Below, piece by piece: positions 45,900-55,995 of a stretch of 64,000 nucleotides of DNA. The position numbers and the translations under genes were made by a program. The DNA lies in the NCBI GenBank assembly GCA_033961575.1, contig CM066736.1:8961501-9025500 (forward strand). Reading direction: 5' to 3'. The notes beneath the pieces are model-generated. The model saw nothing but the letters and a program-made list of their open reading frames with translations, had not been told where the DNA came from and made no database searches. Origin of the DNA: Aselliscus stoliczkanus (Eukaryota > Chordata > Mammalia > Chiroptera > Hipposideridae). Within the stretch, counting starts at the first letter, position 1. Each line of letters opens with the position of its first letter.

Positions 45900-47010
45900 A
45901 AACCTACCTTGGAAAAAATGTGAAGCAAATTGTGGAGATGAAGAATATAAATATAAAATAGTAATGTCACCATTAACATTTTAAGGTGTTGTTTCTGATC
46001 TTTCCTAAATAACTTTTTAAATATTTGGGGTTAAATCTGGCCTTTACAAACGCTTCTTATTAAGGCATAAAAAGTGTTGCTGTGGACAATTCCCAATTTT
46101 CTTGACTATTTCTCTATTTTGGACATGAGGGCAATTTAAACACATTTTAAAAAAAATGCACACATACGGAGTATGATATTTTAGCAAACACCAAAAGTTC
46201 AAACAAGAAAACAAACATGGCCCATGATTCCAATGCCCACATCACTCTTGCTCACTTATTAAAAAATAAAAGGAGTGCAACTATTGTTCGTTTGTGCATT
46301 GGATTAAGCCCTTTGGAGAGCCAGCACCAAGAAGCTTATAATGTCTGGGCAGCCATACAAGTCAAAATACAAAATATTACAAAATTATTGGACGAAGTCC
46401 AATGAAGTTCTGAATTTTTCCTATTACTTCAATTTTTTAAAAAAAGTCTAATTATCAAGTTCTTCGAAGAAAACCATCTTTTCCCTCATTTTTAGGAATC
46501 ACTGAGAAATCGAGCGTAGTATAGTGTGTGTGTGTTTGTGTCTCCTGGAAGGAAAAAATAAAAATAAAAACATCAAGCTATCCACAGTGTTCCTTGAACT
46601 TTCCACTTGATAATGCATCTTGGGGAATTTTCTAATCATTCTTTGCAATGATACATCATATTCTACTGTTTCTATGTGCTACAGTTTACTGAGTTAACTA
46701 AACCTCAACTTTTTCCAACCTCAGCACATCGAGTATCTAAAGGTAACATGCTTTTTGGTTGACATATAAAAGGAATCTTGTCTTCCATCATATTTTCTGT
46801 TATTGTTTGTGGAGAGGAAAGAAGTGACTATGTTTTTAATATATATTAATTTTGCAAAAGGCCATCTAACATTTACTTGTTGTTGTTGTTTTTTTTAACT
46901 AAAGCATGTGATTATCTGCATGGTTGGTACTGAAAGCATTCTTATTCTAAATGACCCAAAAACTCAGATAGACAGTACAACCCTAATGCATGTTACTCAG
47001 AAGCTGGTTA
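45900..47010. other. AT-rich part of intron 7
   Basis: Very AT-rich, probably old LINE-derived sequence, but I cannot name the family with confidence. No gene. Confidence 0.4.
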
Positions 47011-47364
47011 AGTTTTATTTTTTTTAAATTGGTGAATAGAAAGATTATCAAAAAAGATAACCCATTAAGAGAAAAATAGGGCAAAAGATGATCAGGCATT
47101 TTGCAAAAGAGGATATATTTTGTGATTTACAAATGTGAAAGAATGAACAATCTTACTGATAATTTAAAATTAAAATGAAAACGAGGTGCCATTTTCACCT
47201 GTCATATTGATGAAGACTAATCCCCAGGGTTCACACAAATGGACCCGCTCATACTCTGCTGAAGGGAGCATAATAAATTAGCGGTGCTTCCAGAGGGCAG
47301 CTGACACTGTGTATCACATCTTAAAAATGTACATGCACGTGCTTGGATAGAATATTGATCTGAA
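47010..47364 (+). mobile_element. Old LINE-1/HAL1-type ORF2 remnant
   Basis: GGGCAAAAGATGATCAGGCA, TTTGCAAAAGAGGATATATT, GAGGTGCCATTTTCACCTGT and GGCAGCTGACACTGTG-like text near 47300 follow the LINE-1 ORF2 3' region; heavily decayed. Confidence 0.6.
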
Positions 47365-47575
47365 GCAAGGGCTGGCAAACCACGGCCCACAGGCCAAGTA
47401 CCGCCCAGGGCCTATGTTTATATGGCCTGCAAGCTAAGACTGATCCTTACATTTCCGAAGGGTTATTAAAAACAAAAGAATGTACAACGGAGAGGCCCAC
47501 AACAAATGGCCCACACAGCCTAAAATATGTACTATCTCACCTTTACAGAAAAATAAATCTGCTGCCCTCTGAGCT
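47365..47575 (+). mobile_element. MER20-like hAT DNA transposon
   Basis: AAGGGCTGGCAAACCACGGC, CACAGGCCAAGTACCGCCC, ATATGGCCTGCAAGCTAAGA, then CCTAAAATATGTACTATCTC and the right end TTTACAGAAAAATAAATCTG. Confidence 0.7.
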
Positions 47576-48005
47576 TAAGGAATGCGGACTGCATTACTAA
47601 CAGCAAGAGATTAGAAAGACCCCATGCCCCGATTTAGGAGATTAGGTATGTCACAGTGTGTCCAGAGGAAGGACCAGTACGTTACATGAAAATGATTTTG
47701 TAGCACAGTAGTCAATATTCAAAGATATTTATGACATATCTTAACGAAGAGGTAAAAATTTCAAAATAGTTCCTATGGTAGGATTGGTTTTTTAAAACAA
47801 AGGATAGAAATCACTGTTTATACACAAAGAAAAAAACGTCTAAGGAGATACACAATTTATGAGCGGATATAGGTGTGTGTGGCGGGGGCAGGTTGCCCCA
47901 GTTTGCCTGGGATAGTTTGTCATTACCCTGCCGGATTTGTACTTGCATCCTGGTACCCTATTGTGTTAAGCCCTCTTCTTCTCAACTCAGTTTGGATGGC
48001 TTTTT

Positions 48006-48113
48006 TTTTTTTTTTCCCCCAGGGCAGTGTCACTGTCCCTCATATGTGGGACCCGAACCGGGGCCGTTGGCTTCCGAAGCCAGCGCTTAACCACCGCGCC
48101 ACTCGGCTGGCCC
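48006..48113 (-). mobile_element. Short tRNA-derived SINE, 13-bp target duplication
   Basis: Reads on the minus strand GGGCCAGCCGAGTGGCGCGG, GGTTAAGCGCTGGCTTCGG, B box GGTTCGGGTCC, then CACATATGAGGGAC and a poly-A tail. Perfect repeats TGGATGGCTTTTT lie at 47993-48005 and 48114-48126. Same strand as RBM19, intron 7. Confidence 0.92.
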
Positions 48114-48234
48114 TGGATGGCTTTTTATGTAGTCATCCCAGTTATAGGTGATTTTGATTTTCTTCTTTTTATTTAGTTACATTTAAAATTTTTTCTATAC
48201 TGAACTTCTATGATTTACAGAAGGAGGGAAATTT

Positions 48235-48488
48235 TAAACAGTGCTCTCTGCTGTGTAGACCCAGAGCCAGCATACTACAGTATGTGGGCCAGATGTGGCC
48301 CACTGAATATTTTTGTAAATAAAGTTTTATTGGCACACAGCCACGCGGTAGTCATTTACCTATCATCTAAGGCTGCCTCTGCTACAACAGCGGAGCGAGT
48401 AGTCGCAATGCAGACTACTGATCACAATGCCTTAAGTGTTTATCACCTGTTCCTTTTTTCTCTAACAGAAAAAGTTTGCCCACCCACA
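48235..48488 (+). mobile_element. MER20-like hAT DNA transposon
   Basis: AATAAAGTTTTATTGGCACA, CAGCCACGCGGTAGTCATTT, AGGCTGCCTCTGCTACAACA and AGAAAAAGTTTGCCCACCC belong to the same family as 47365 and 59612. Confidence 0.75.
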
Positions 48489-48694
48489 TGTAGATGACCA
48501 GTGTGTGAAACCAGTCTTTCTTGGGAGTCACCCAGTTTCCTAGCCTTAACAATACCCGTGATCTTATTTATTAGCCCTTTTGGCACCCAACTTCTTCCAG
48601 TCAAGTCCTCAACTGATTCTAAAGCCCCCCCACCCACCTTCATCTCCTGCTGCCCTAGGGGCTCCGCGTCCTTGTCCCAGTTACTGGCACATAC

Positions 48695-48775
48695 CTCTGT
48701 GACGTTGAAAGGGGCTCCCCGCAGCTTCACAGTGTAGGGGGTGGTGGGTTCCTTCTGGATTGCTGGCTTCTCCAT
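48695..48775 (-). CDS. RBM19: RBM19 coding exon 7 (start of RRM2)
   Basis: 81 bp, residues 291-317, phase 0 at both ends. It reads MEKPAIQKEPTTPYTV and then KLRGAPFNVTE, so it carries RNP2 (VKLRGAP) of RRM2. The acceptor is CATCACTCAG and the donor GTATGT. The first codon is ATG but is internal; the equivalent human residue is remembered as Thr. Confidence 0.96.
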
Positions 48776-49895
48776 CTGAGTGATGGCAAAGAGCAGACAT
48801 GAGCAGCGAGTTCCCTGGTACAGCTCCAGGGAGAGGCAGACCCGGACATCTGGGTGAGTGCACAGAGGCACGGGCTGCCAGGGCAGGCTGGGAATGGCGG
48901 CAAGTGTCATGCCTGCCTCGGATGTGCAGTCTGGCCAGAGTCAGAGACAGCGGTGCCAACAGGGGCCCCAGGCTACACAGAGGGGCAGAGAACGTGGGAA
49001 GGAGCCTGAGGTCCGGTGATATTCACTGCCATGGATGCAGGGCTTACTCTGTAGAGACACCGTGCCAAGCACTTTGCAGACACCGCTGTCTTACTGAATC
49101 TCCAAAATGATCTTAGAGAAATTATGGGTTAAGGATCTTTTCTGTAATTCTGGAATACAAATAGCTCTGAAAAACCTAAATTTTTTTCTGACTTCTTTGG
49201 CAACAAAATCTGCCTAGACTTGAACACATCTGCCAGCAAAGCCTGCTCTGAGCTGACGTGAGGGAATTTCGAGATGACATTTATCCCATGTAGCACAGGG
49301 GGACATGCTGGATTCACGGCAGAAACAGTCACGTGCATGATCGTGGGGTGCTGCCCCAGACCCCACTACGGCGCTAGATTGCATAGGGTACAGCGGTATC
49401 TTCCTGAAATCCGAAACATTCCGAGTTCCAGCACACACTCAGGCACAAGGGTTTGGGGAACCGGACACAGAGACCAGATGAGGATCAGAGGCCCACAGAA
49501 GAGAGGGACGTCACCCCAAGTCCCACGGCTAGTCCCTGTCGGGACTGGGATCTGGCCCCACAGCTCTCTGACTTTACCACACTCGGGGACCTCGCTGGGA
49601 TACACATTTTCAGGAGAAAAGGACAGGATATGGCAATTAGAAGGGGCAGAATATATAACAAAAGGAGGGAGGGGGGTGGGGAAAGAGAAAAGAGGGCGCT
49701 GAAGAAGCCGGGAGCTCTGAAAAGAAAGGGCTGGGCAGCCGGAGGGCTGACGCTCCCTGAGACCCCTGGGAGATGAGGGAATGGGGGCCCGAGTGACATG
49801 ACAAGCTGCCCTGTCTCTAAGCAGAGAGGATGCCCAGGTGGGAGATGAGGGGGCTACCTCCCCGGGCGCCCAAGCACACCCCGATTCACACGCAC
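48776..49895. other. Intron 6, no element recognised
   Basis: No second gene. An antisense-MIR-like trace lies at about 49025-49110 (GGGCTTACTCTGTAG; AAGCACTTTGCAGACACC). Confidence 0.4.
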
Positions 49896-50185
49896 CTCGG
49901 CTCTGGCCTCCTGTGGTTTCTGGTTCCCAGGCGGGGTCCCCGGCTCGGGGCCAGGCCCCATCCTCTCTCCGTCCTGCTGGACAGGGGCAACGCAGGAATC
50001 CCTGTCCTCAGCCTCACTCCCTTCGTCACAGTTCACAGCTTCATCTTCACTCTCCTCCTCCTCCTCCTCCTCCTCCTCCTCCTCCTCGGAAGACGGCGAC
50101 TCAGCCCTCACCACCTTGGACTTCAGGTAATCCATGTCCGACAGCTCTTTCTGCACAGCTGCCTTGGGTTCAGGGCCGTCCTCCT
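49896..50185 (-). CDS. RBM19: RBM19 coding exon 6 (acidic linker with 12-Glu tract)
   Basis: 290 bp, completing codon 194 and coding to residue 290, the largest exon seen here. It includes the conserved PKAAVQKELSDMDYLKSK segment, then Ser-Pro-Ser-Ser followed by 12 consecutive Glu coded by a pure GAG repeat (50052-50087), then a second acidic block ESEDEAV. The remembered human sequence has only about four Glu at this site, so the tract is expanded. The acceptor is TTTTCCAG and the donor GTGCGT. The C-terminal half (VAPVQQDGERMGPG) is poorly conserved linker. Confidence 0.95.
50052..50087 (-). repeat. RBM19: Coding (GAG)12 microsatellite in exon 6
   Basis: Twelve consecutive pure GAG codons between Ser-Pro-Ser-Ser and Ser-Glu-Asp-Glu-Ala. 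Confidence 0.97.
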
Positions 50186-50539
50186 CTGGAAAAAACGGGC
50201 TGAGTGTCAGCGACAGTCATGAGCAAGCCGGAGGCCTGGGACGCCAGATGGCACGGCAGTGTCAGTGGTGGGTGGCACGAGGTGCCAGGCCCATCGAGAC
50301 CAGGGGCCCTGTGCCACACAGCCCCAGTGAGCTCTCTGATAAATAACGTCAAATGGGGTGAAACACTGGAGTTTTGATATTTTACGTGCCACACGTCAAG
50401 AGTGACAAGGTTTCCTGTACCAGCTTTGCCCTTGTCAATCCATTCTTTCAATTGTGACTTGCAGGATTTTTTTTGGTTACTTTCCTGCTTTCTTTTGGTG
50501 GCACTCGTCTTCACGGAACACACTAAATAGCTGACTTAA

Positions 50540-50695
50540 TTCTTTATGGTGTCTCTCCCCCCACTAAGCTGACAGCCAGCTCCATGGGGGCAGGCTTCTT
50601 CCATCTTTTGCTCACTGCTATATCCCCAAGGCCTAAAGCAGTGCCTAGCACATAGTAGGTGCTCAATATCTGAGTGACTAATTAAATGAATACGT
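50540..50695 (+). mobile_element. L2/MIR-type 3' end
   Basis: CTGACAGCCAGCTCCATGGG, TATCCCCAAGGCCTAAAGCA and GTGCCTAGCACATAGTAGGT then GCTCAATATCTG; intron 5. Confidence 0.7.
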
Positions 50696-50851
50696 GACCA
50701 GCATCAGTCGAGGCCACTGTAACTGCGGTTGGAATAACCGCCTCCACTAGACGGGCCCCCGGCCCTGCCTGGTCACAGACGCACAGGCCCAGGCACGCAC
50801 AGGGACACGCACTCCGGCAGGAAGCTCCCACACGCGGGGGGATGGCCTTAC

Positions 50852-51047
50852 CTGCCAGGTCTCCCCCGGCTCCCGCCTCCTCCTCACTCTCCTGGCCCGA
50901 ATCGGAGTCGAAGTTCAGGTAGTCATTGGCCGGCTTGCTCTTCCCTTTTGGGGGCTCGGCGTCCAGGGCATCGTTAGCCCACGTGGCTGTCTGCGTCCGC
51001 TTCTGGTGAACTGACAGGAACTCCTGGAACTCGGTGTCTGCCTTCAG
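50852..51047 (-). CDS. RBM19: RBM19 coding exon 5 (linker, helical and acidic)
   Basis: 196 bp, residues 129-193 plus the first base of codon 194. It encodes a charged helix (LKADTEFQEFLSVHQKR) and a conserved block around KSKPANDYLNFDSDSGQ, followed by acidic residues. The acceptor is CCACCAG. The donor is G followed by GTAAGG, leaving phase 1. The block lies between RRM1 and RRM2; the serines in the acidic context SDSGQESEEE look like casein kinase 2 sites (inference). Confidence 0.96.
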
Positions 51048-51385
51048 CTGGTGGCAGCAGAGCAGGGCATCCGGAAGAGGGGACGACAAACAGGACAGCG
51101 ACAAACAGGACAGGAATTCTCACGTCAGGCTCAGCCCTAACTCTTGGGCGGGTAAGGGAACCTCCAAGTTCATTCCGCCCCCCACACATCCCCCACCCCG
51201 GTGTCTAGAGAACCCAGCAGCCAGCTGGGTCAGTCCTGGGAGGGCAGGATGGACTCTCAGGAGGCCACAGAGACATGGCAAGGGGGACGACAGTCAGGGC
51301 TCCGCTGCCCGGTGGGCTTCCGCCCTCGCCAGGCCTGCTACCGCCTTCCCGGGACCGCCCCAGGTGGTCAACAGGACAGACTCAC

Positions 51386-51424
51386 CTTCTCCAAGTCACT
51401 TGCTGCCTTTTTCTTCTTGTTGTC
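51386..51424 (-). CDS. RBM19: RBM19 coding exon 4 (39-bp Lys-rich micro-exon)
   Basis: Only 39 bp, residues 116-128, DNKKKKAASDLEK, phase 0 at both ends. The acceptor is TTTGCAG and the donor GTGAGT. The Lys-rich stretch matches the DEKKKK segment remembered from the human protein and could act as a nuclear or nucleolar targeting patch (inference). Because its length is a multiple of three, skipping it would not break the frame. Confidence 0.94.
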
Positions 51425-51615
51425 CTGCAAACAGAAGGCACACATAGTGAGGGTCACAGGTGAAGGGTGAGGGGACCACATTGCCCGGGGAGGGCCCTCC
51501 TTCAGGAACCATCAGAGAGGAATTCTCAGGTCATCCCTGCTCCCACTGCCCAGCCCCGCCCCCCTGGGGGTGCCCTTGATACCAGGCACGCGGACAGGGG
51601 TGACCTCCTACGCAC

Positions 51616-51741
51616 CTTCTTAGCTTCTGGAGGGGCAGGTTCTTTGTTATTTGGAGGCTGCTTGGGCTGGCTTGGTTTCTGGGCATGCTTGCTCCAGGCT
51701 CGCGGCTTCGTTGGGTCCCCAAACGACTTGCAGAACTCCAC
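51616..51741 (-). CDS. RBM19: RBM19 coding exon 3 (end of RRM1 and basic linker)
   Basis: 126 bp, residues 74-115, phase 0 at both ends. It opens with VEFCKSFGDP, the last beta strand of RRM1, and runs into a conserved basic linker (KPRAWSKHAQKPSQPKQPP). The acceptor is CCCATGCAG; the donor GTGCGT follows GCTAAGAAG. The segment to about position 85 fits the RBM19 family closely; the Pro/Lys-rich tail is less constrained. Confidence 0.96.
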
Positions 51742-51846
51742 CTGCATGGGAGACAGAGAGTGATGATGGAGGCACCTGTCTCCATGCCCAGCGTGGTGCG
51801 TCCCTTCAGCAGCTGGGAGCTTGGGCTTTGAAAAAAGGCAACTGCA

Positions 51847-51964
51847 GGGCCGGCAGAGTGGCGGCGTGGTGGTTAAGCGCTGGCTTGGGAAGCCAGCGGC
51901 CCCGGTTCGGGTCCCACGTATGAGGGCCAGTAACACTGCCCTCAAAAAAAAAGATAAAAAAAAT
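51847..51964 (+). mobile_element. Short tRNA-derived SINE, 15-bp target duplication
   Basis: GGGCCGGCAGAGTGGCGGCG, TTAAGCGCTGGCTTGGGAAG, GGTTCGGGTCCCACGTATGA and CACTGCCCTCA plus an A-rich tail. Flanks AAAAAGGCAACTGCA and AAAAAGGCACCTGCA differ by one base. Intron 2, about 105 bp from exon 3. Confidence 0.9.
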
Positions 51965-52089
51965 AAAAAGGCACCTGCAAAGTACTTTTCCTCCCTGAGC
52001 CTTGGCTTTTTCCTTCTTAAGTCATCGTGGTCATTGACATTTACTGAAAAATTCCACGTGCCAGGTAGTCTTAAATGCTTGGCAGGTAT

Positions 52090-52600
52090 GAATACAGTAG
52101 GTCCTCGCTTAATGTCATAGGTTCTGTGACTTTAAGAGAAATATATAACAAAACCAATTTTCCCACAAGCTAATTGATATAAACAAGAGTTAAGTTCCTA
52201 CAACATCTGATCAACTAAATGACACTGAACAAAAGAACATTATGTGAGGACCTGCTGTACACTGAGCCTCCCGGCAGTGGGAAGGAGGAACCAAGACCCT
52301 CCCCACTTCTCAGATCAGGAAGCTGAAGCACAGAGAAGTTAAGTAACTTGCCCCAGGTCACCCAGGTAGAAAGTGACAGAATAGAGACTGGAACTCAGGG
52401 AGTCTGGCCCTGGAGCCTGAGCTGTTAGCCATCCAATCCAAGTGTGGCTATGAGGATGAAATGAGATGATACAGGATCTGGCAAAAGGTAACACGGAGCT
52501 CATGGCTGCTGGTATTAGTGTAATTACTGTGAAGTGAGCTCCAACGGCCCCAGAGAACAACTCTACGGTAATGAGAAAAGCATTAAATGCACATAAGTGA
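52090..52600. other. Intron 2 part with MIR-like text
   Basis: AGAAGTTAAGTAACTTGCCC then AGGTCACCCAGGTAG (about 52335-52370) is antisense MIR. Around 52092-52260 GTAGGTCCTCGCTTAATGTC is another old repeat whose family I cannot fix. Confidence 0.45.
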
Positions 52601-52609
52601 TGCAAGTCG

Positions 52610-52912
52610 GGCCTCCTCCCCCAGGAAGCCTTCTTGACCACCCTCCCCGCCCCTTCTCCACCCCAGCCCCATCCTCTCACCCCACCCCCGACCACCAGCA
52701 AGGGAAGGGGCCTCCTCTGTTCTCCCACAGCAGCCAGTGCTTCCCCATCATCACTGACCACGCTGACGGAAAGCTGCCTGTGGACCTGCTGGCCCTGGGG
52801 GCTGCTGGCTCCTTGAGGACAGGGGTCAGGGGGCACCACATTGTCTCCAATTCCCAGCATCAAGTAAGCGCTCAGTGAGTGCTTGCTAAATGGGTGAGTG
52901 AATGAATGACGT
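52610..52912 (+). mobile_element. L2 LINE 3' end
   Basis: CCAGGAAGCCTTCTTGACCA, GGCTCCTTGAGGACAGGGGT, ATTCCCAGCATCAAGTAAGC and TGGGTGAGTGAATGAATGAC give the L2 3' end in order. Confidence 0.75.
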
Positions 52913-52917
52913 GGACC

Positions 52918-53098
52918 AGTGGTTCCCGCTCTGGGACCAGCAGCACGGCATCACCAGGGGGGCTTGTTAGGCCGGCAAATTCTTGGCCTTCCCCGCCCGC
53001 CTACATACTGAATCAGCACCTCTGGGGACAGGACCCAGGAAGCTGTTTTAACAAGCTCCCCAGGGGACGTGCAGGCATGAAAGTGTGAGAACCAGTGA
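52918..53098 (+). mobile_element. MER5A-like hAT element, nearly full length
   Basis: Left end CAGTGGTTCCCGCTCTGGG, core GGCATCACCAGGGGGGCTTG, CTGAATCAGCACCTCTGGGG, right end GTGTGAGAACCAGTGAG, an inverted copy of the left end. It ends about 100 bp from exon 2. Confidence 0.8.
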
Positions 53099-53199
53099 GG
53101 GTGATCACTTCACAGTCTGAAAGGGGGCAGGAATGTGGCGGGAAAGATCAAGGGGTCACTCTGGACAGGCAGGCGGGGGCGGGCTTCGCGCCCACTCAC

Positions 53200-53382
53200 T
53201 GTGATCCGGGATGTGTCGATGAAACTCTTGTTGAAATGGTTCAGCGCCCTCTGGGCCTCTTCCTCGGACCGGAAGCCGATGAAGCCGAACTTCCGGAACT
53301 TGCCATCTTTGGTGAACTTCAGGCTACAGTCGGTCAGGGTGCCGAAGGCGGCGAACAGCTGCCTGAAACGCTCCTCCTTCAT
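53200..53382 (-). CDS. RBM19: RBM19 coding exon 2 (most of RRM1)
   Basis: 183 bp, residues 13-73, phase 0 at both ends. It starts after acceptor TGCTCTAG at MKEERFRQLF and ends at SRIT before donor GTGAGT. It carries helix 1, the RNP1 strand KFGFIGF (43-49) and helix 2 of RRM1 (EEEAQRALNHF). This N-terminal RRM is the best-conserved RRM in Mrd1/RBM19 proteins and contributes to pre-rRNA binding in the family. The exon also begins with an ATG, but that codon is internal. Confidence 0.97.
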
Positions 53383-53751
53383 CTAGAGCAAAATGGGCAC
53401 AATGTGGGGGAGGGGGGGACTCAGAGCCAAGAGGACAGAAGGGGCTGGAAGCCCAAAGGTGACCTTCGACGAGGTGGTGACAGATGTGCTTTACAATCAT
53501 GTCCATCTCTGACTCGGACATGAACTAGCTGTGTGGCCTTGAGCAAGTCCCTGACCCAGTTCATCCACAAGGAAATCAAGACTCGGAATGGCTGCAATGA
53601 AATCTTCCCACTCTGTGGGCTGTTAGGTGGGTAAGGAGACCCATTTACAAAGAGCCCAGCATTTTTGGCTGCTGCACAGTAGGTACCTCATAAATGCTTG
53701 TCAGAATAAATGAGTGCATGAACAAACAGGCGAAACTGCGTGGTGTTTGCT

Positions 53752-54210
53752 AATGGTGATAGAATGACTAAGCCCCCCCAAAGATGGCCACATCCTAATC
53801 CCTGGGACCTGTGAAAATGTGACCTTACATGGCTGCACACAAGTGATCACATTAAGGATTCTGAGACCAGGAAATTATCCTGGATTATCTGGGAGGATCC
53901 AATGGCATCACAAGGGTCCTGAAAGGAAGGAGGCAGGAGGGTCAGTCAGAAAAGGCGATGCAGTAGAAAGAGGCTGAAAGATGCTACGCTACTGCCTTTG
54001 AAGCTTTAGGACGGGGCTACCAGCCTAAGGGATGCAAGCCTCTAGAAGCTGAAAAAGACAAGGAAACGGATTCGCCGCTGGAGTCTCCAAGAGGAACGCA
54101 GCCCTGCTGACACCTTAATTTTAATATCTCCCAAACTGTAAGATAATACATTTGTTTTGTTTAAGTCACTAAGTTTGTGGCAATATGTTACAGTGGCAAT
54201 AGAAAACTTG
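53752..54210 (+). mobile_element. MLT1-like (MaLR) LTR, nearly complete
   Basis: CACATCCTAATCCCTGGGAC, GGAAATTATCCTGGATTATC, GCAAGCCTCTAGAAGCTGAA, CCTGCTGACACCTTAATTTT and AGTGGCAATAGAAAACTT match the LTR in order; intron 1 of RBM19. A SINE is inserted at its right end. Confidence 0.8.
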
Positions 54211-54328
54211 GGCTGGCTGAGTGGCGCGGTGGTTAAGCGCTGGCTTGGGACGTCAGTGGCCCTGGTTCGGGTCCCACATATGAGGGCCAGTGACACTGCC
54301 CTTAAAAAAAATAAAAAATAAATAAAAA
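54211..54328 (+). mobile_element. Short tRNA-derived SINE
   Basis: GGGCTGGCTGAGTGGCGCGG, TTAAGCGCTGGCTTGGGACG, GGTTCGGGTCCCACATATGA, GACACTGCCC then an A/T-rich tail; intron 1. Confidence 0.9.
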
Positions 54329-54453
54329 CTAATACAGTAATATTATTAAGTCAAGGAGCTCCATGCTATGTAAAGTTGGCTCCTGGCTTCCCACCATCCT
54401 CACTCTAGCCAGGGCCACCCTCACAACTCTGGATTTTCTAAGCAGATTCTGGG

Positions 54454-54455
<2 letters not shown>

Positions 54456-54485
<30 letters not shown>
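54456..54485. repeat. (GT)15 dinucleotide repeat
   Basis: Pure GT/TG run in intron 1. Confidence 0.9.
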
Positions 54486-54487
<2 letters not shown>

Positions 54488-54869
54488 GGAGGGGATAGCG
54501 GGGTTTAGGGGGACACTCAGGGCCCCACAAATAGCCTAAATCCATTTTAAAATTCAAGAAACTAGAGGCTTTGGCAGCTCAGTAAGAAGGAAAGAGACAT
54601 CTTCTGGGGCAGCTCCTTACTTCTGATCTCATTAAAAATCTCACTGTCCCTCTGAATTAAGCATTTTCTTGGTGTTTTATTGAGAGAAGGGAGCTCATAG
54701 AAGATAAGTGAAAGTCCAAGGTCAATAGAATCAAGGTTTATAACTCAGCTACGATATAAAGGGCAGTGACCTCATCTTCCCATGAACTGGGAGAGACCAC
54801 ACTCGTCTGACCCATCACTCCTCTGTCAAAAACCTTTTGGTGACTTTCTAACACCAAAGGCTCAAGAAT

Positions 54870-55260
54870 AAGCACCTAAAGTGAAAAACGAGATTCTCTA
54901 CGGTCTGGCCCTGACCAAGCTCTTCAGCAGCATCTGCCCAGTTCCTCCCAGCCTTCTCTGCTTCTCGCCTCTGAGGTTTTACCACTGCTGTCTCCTCTGG
55001 GTGAAGCTCCCCAGACAGGCCCTGGCTAACTCCTCCTCCTCCTCCTCCTCAGTGCAATCCCCTCAAGTCCCCTGGGAAGCCTCTCCTAGATTCCTCAGGT
55101 GGGTCAGGAAACCAAACCCTCTGTGCTCACTCCGCCCAGTTCCAGTTCCTGCTTCAACCCCTGCACCTTCCACCAGGATGGTCTGGTGCCTGTCTCCTCC
55201 GCGAGACTGCAAGCGCCATAAAAGAAGGGACCAAGTCTTATCCACCTCTATCTACAATGT
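54870..55260 (+). mobile_element. L2 LINE remnant
   Basis: TCCTCTGGGTGAAGCTCCCC, CCTGGGAAGCCTCTCCTAGA and CGAGACTGCAAGCGCCATAA resemble the L2 3' region. A long frame overlapping it (54881-55420) has no protein match. Confidence 0.5.
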
Positions 55261-55344
55261 CAGCAACATAACAAGTTCTCACTACTTAATGTTTATCTGC
55301 TGGGAAAGAATTAAGACACCTGCATGCAATCAAGCTAAGAGAGA

Positions 55345-55590
55345 CAGTACTGGTGTAGTGGTCACAAATGTAAATTCTAGAACCAAACAGCTCAGTTTTA
55401 ATCCCTGCTCTATGGATTAACAGCTTTGTGTGACCTCAGTCAAATAACTTTATCTGGGTTTCTTCACCTTTAACACAGGCATAACCCTGTGGGGTTATGG
55501 TGAGGGTTAAATGAGTTATGTTACCTAGAGCACCTGGAACAGTGCCTGGCACCTAGTAAGCTCTCCAAGTGTTAGTTCCTACTATTGTTT
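55345..55590 (+). mobile_element. MIR SINE, full length
   Basis: ACTGGTGTAGTGGTCACAAA, TTTTAATCCCTGCTCTATGG, ATAACCCTGTGGGGTTATGG, ACAGTGCCTGGCACCTAGTA; intron 1. Confidence 0.85.
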
Positions 55591-55616
55591 TTCTTAATTC
55601 TTTCATTTGTCAGGAG

Positions 55617-55641
55617 ACGGGCCAGTGACACTGCCCTCAAA

Positions 55642-55680
<39 letters not shown>
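55617..55680 (+). mobile_element. 3' stub of a SINE with (AAAT)n tail
   Basis: GGGCCAGTGACACTGCCCTC followed by about 10 AAAT units; only the last 24 bases before the tail remain. Confidence 0.8.
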
Positions 55681-55995
55681 CAGACTGGAAGGGAGGAATA
55701 GATCTATTTCCTCATCTTTCACAGTGGGGGTAGTTGTGTCGGCAAATAATCATTGCAGTTAATAGGCCAAGAAATGGAGGCGAGAACACACATTATTTGA
55801 ACATAAAGAGATGTCTATGAGGAGTCCTAAAAACAAGCCACAGAAGATGGTTACTCCTGGATAAAAATGGAGGGTAGAATGGAGCAAACTTTGCTTATCA
55901 TTGTATACACTACTGTACTGTTTAAATGTTTAAAATTGTGTCATAGGTTCCCACACCACTGGGAGGGGACAAAAAAGGTAAAGTTAAAAACACAA

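Noticed and set aside
54881..55420. Open frame of 179 codons on the plus strand
   Set aside because: It overlaps L2-like and MIR sequence and matches no protein I know.
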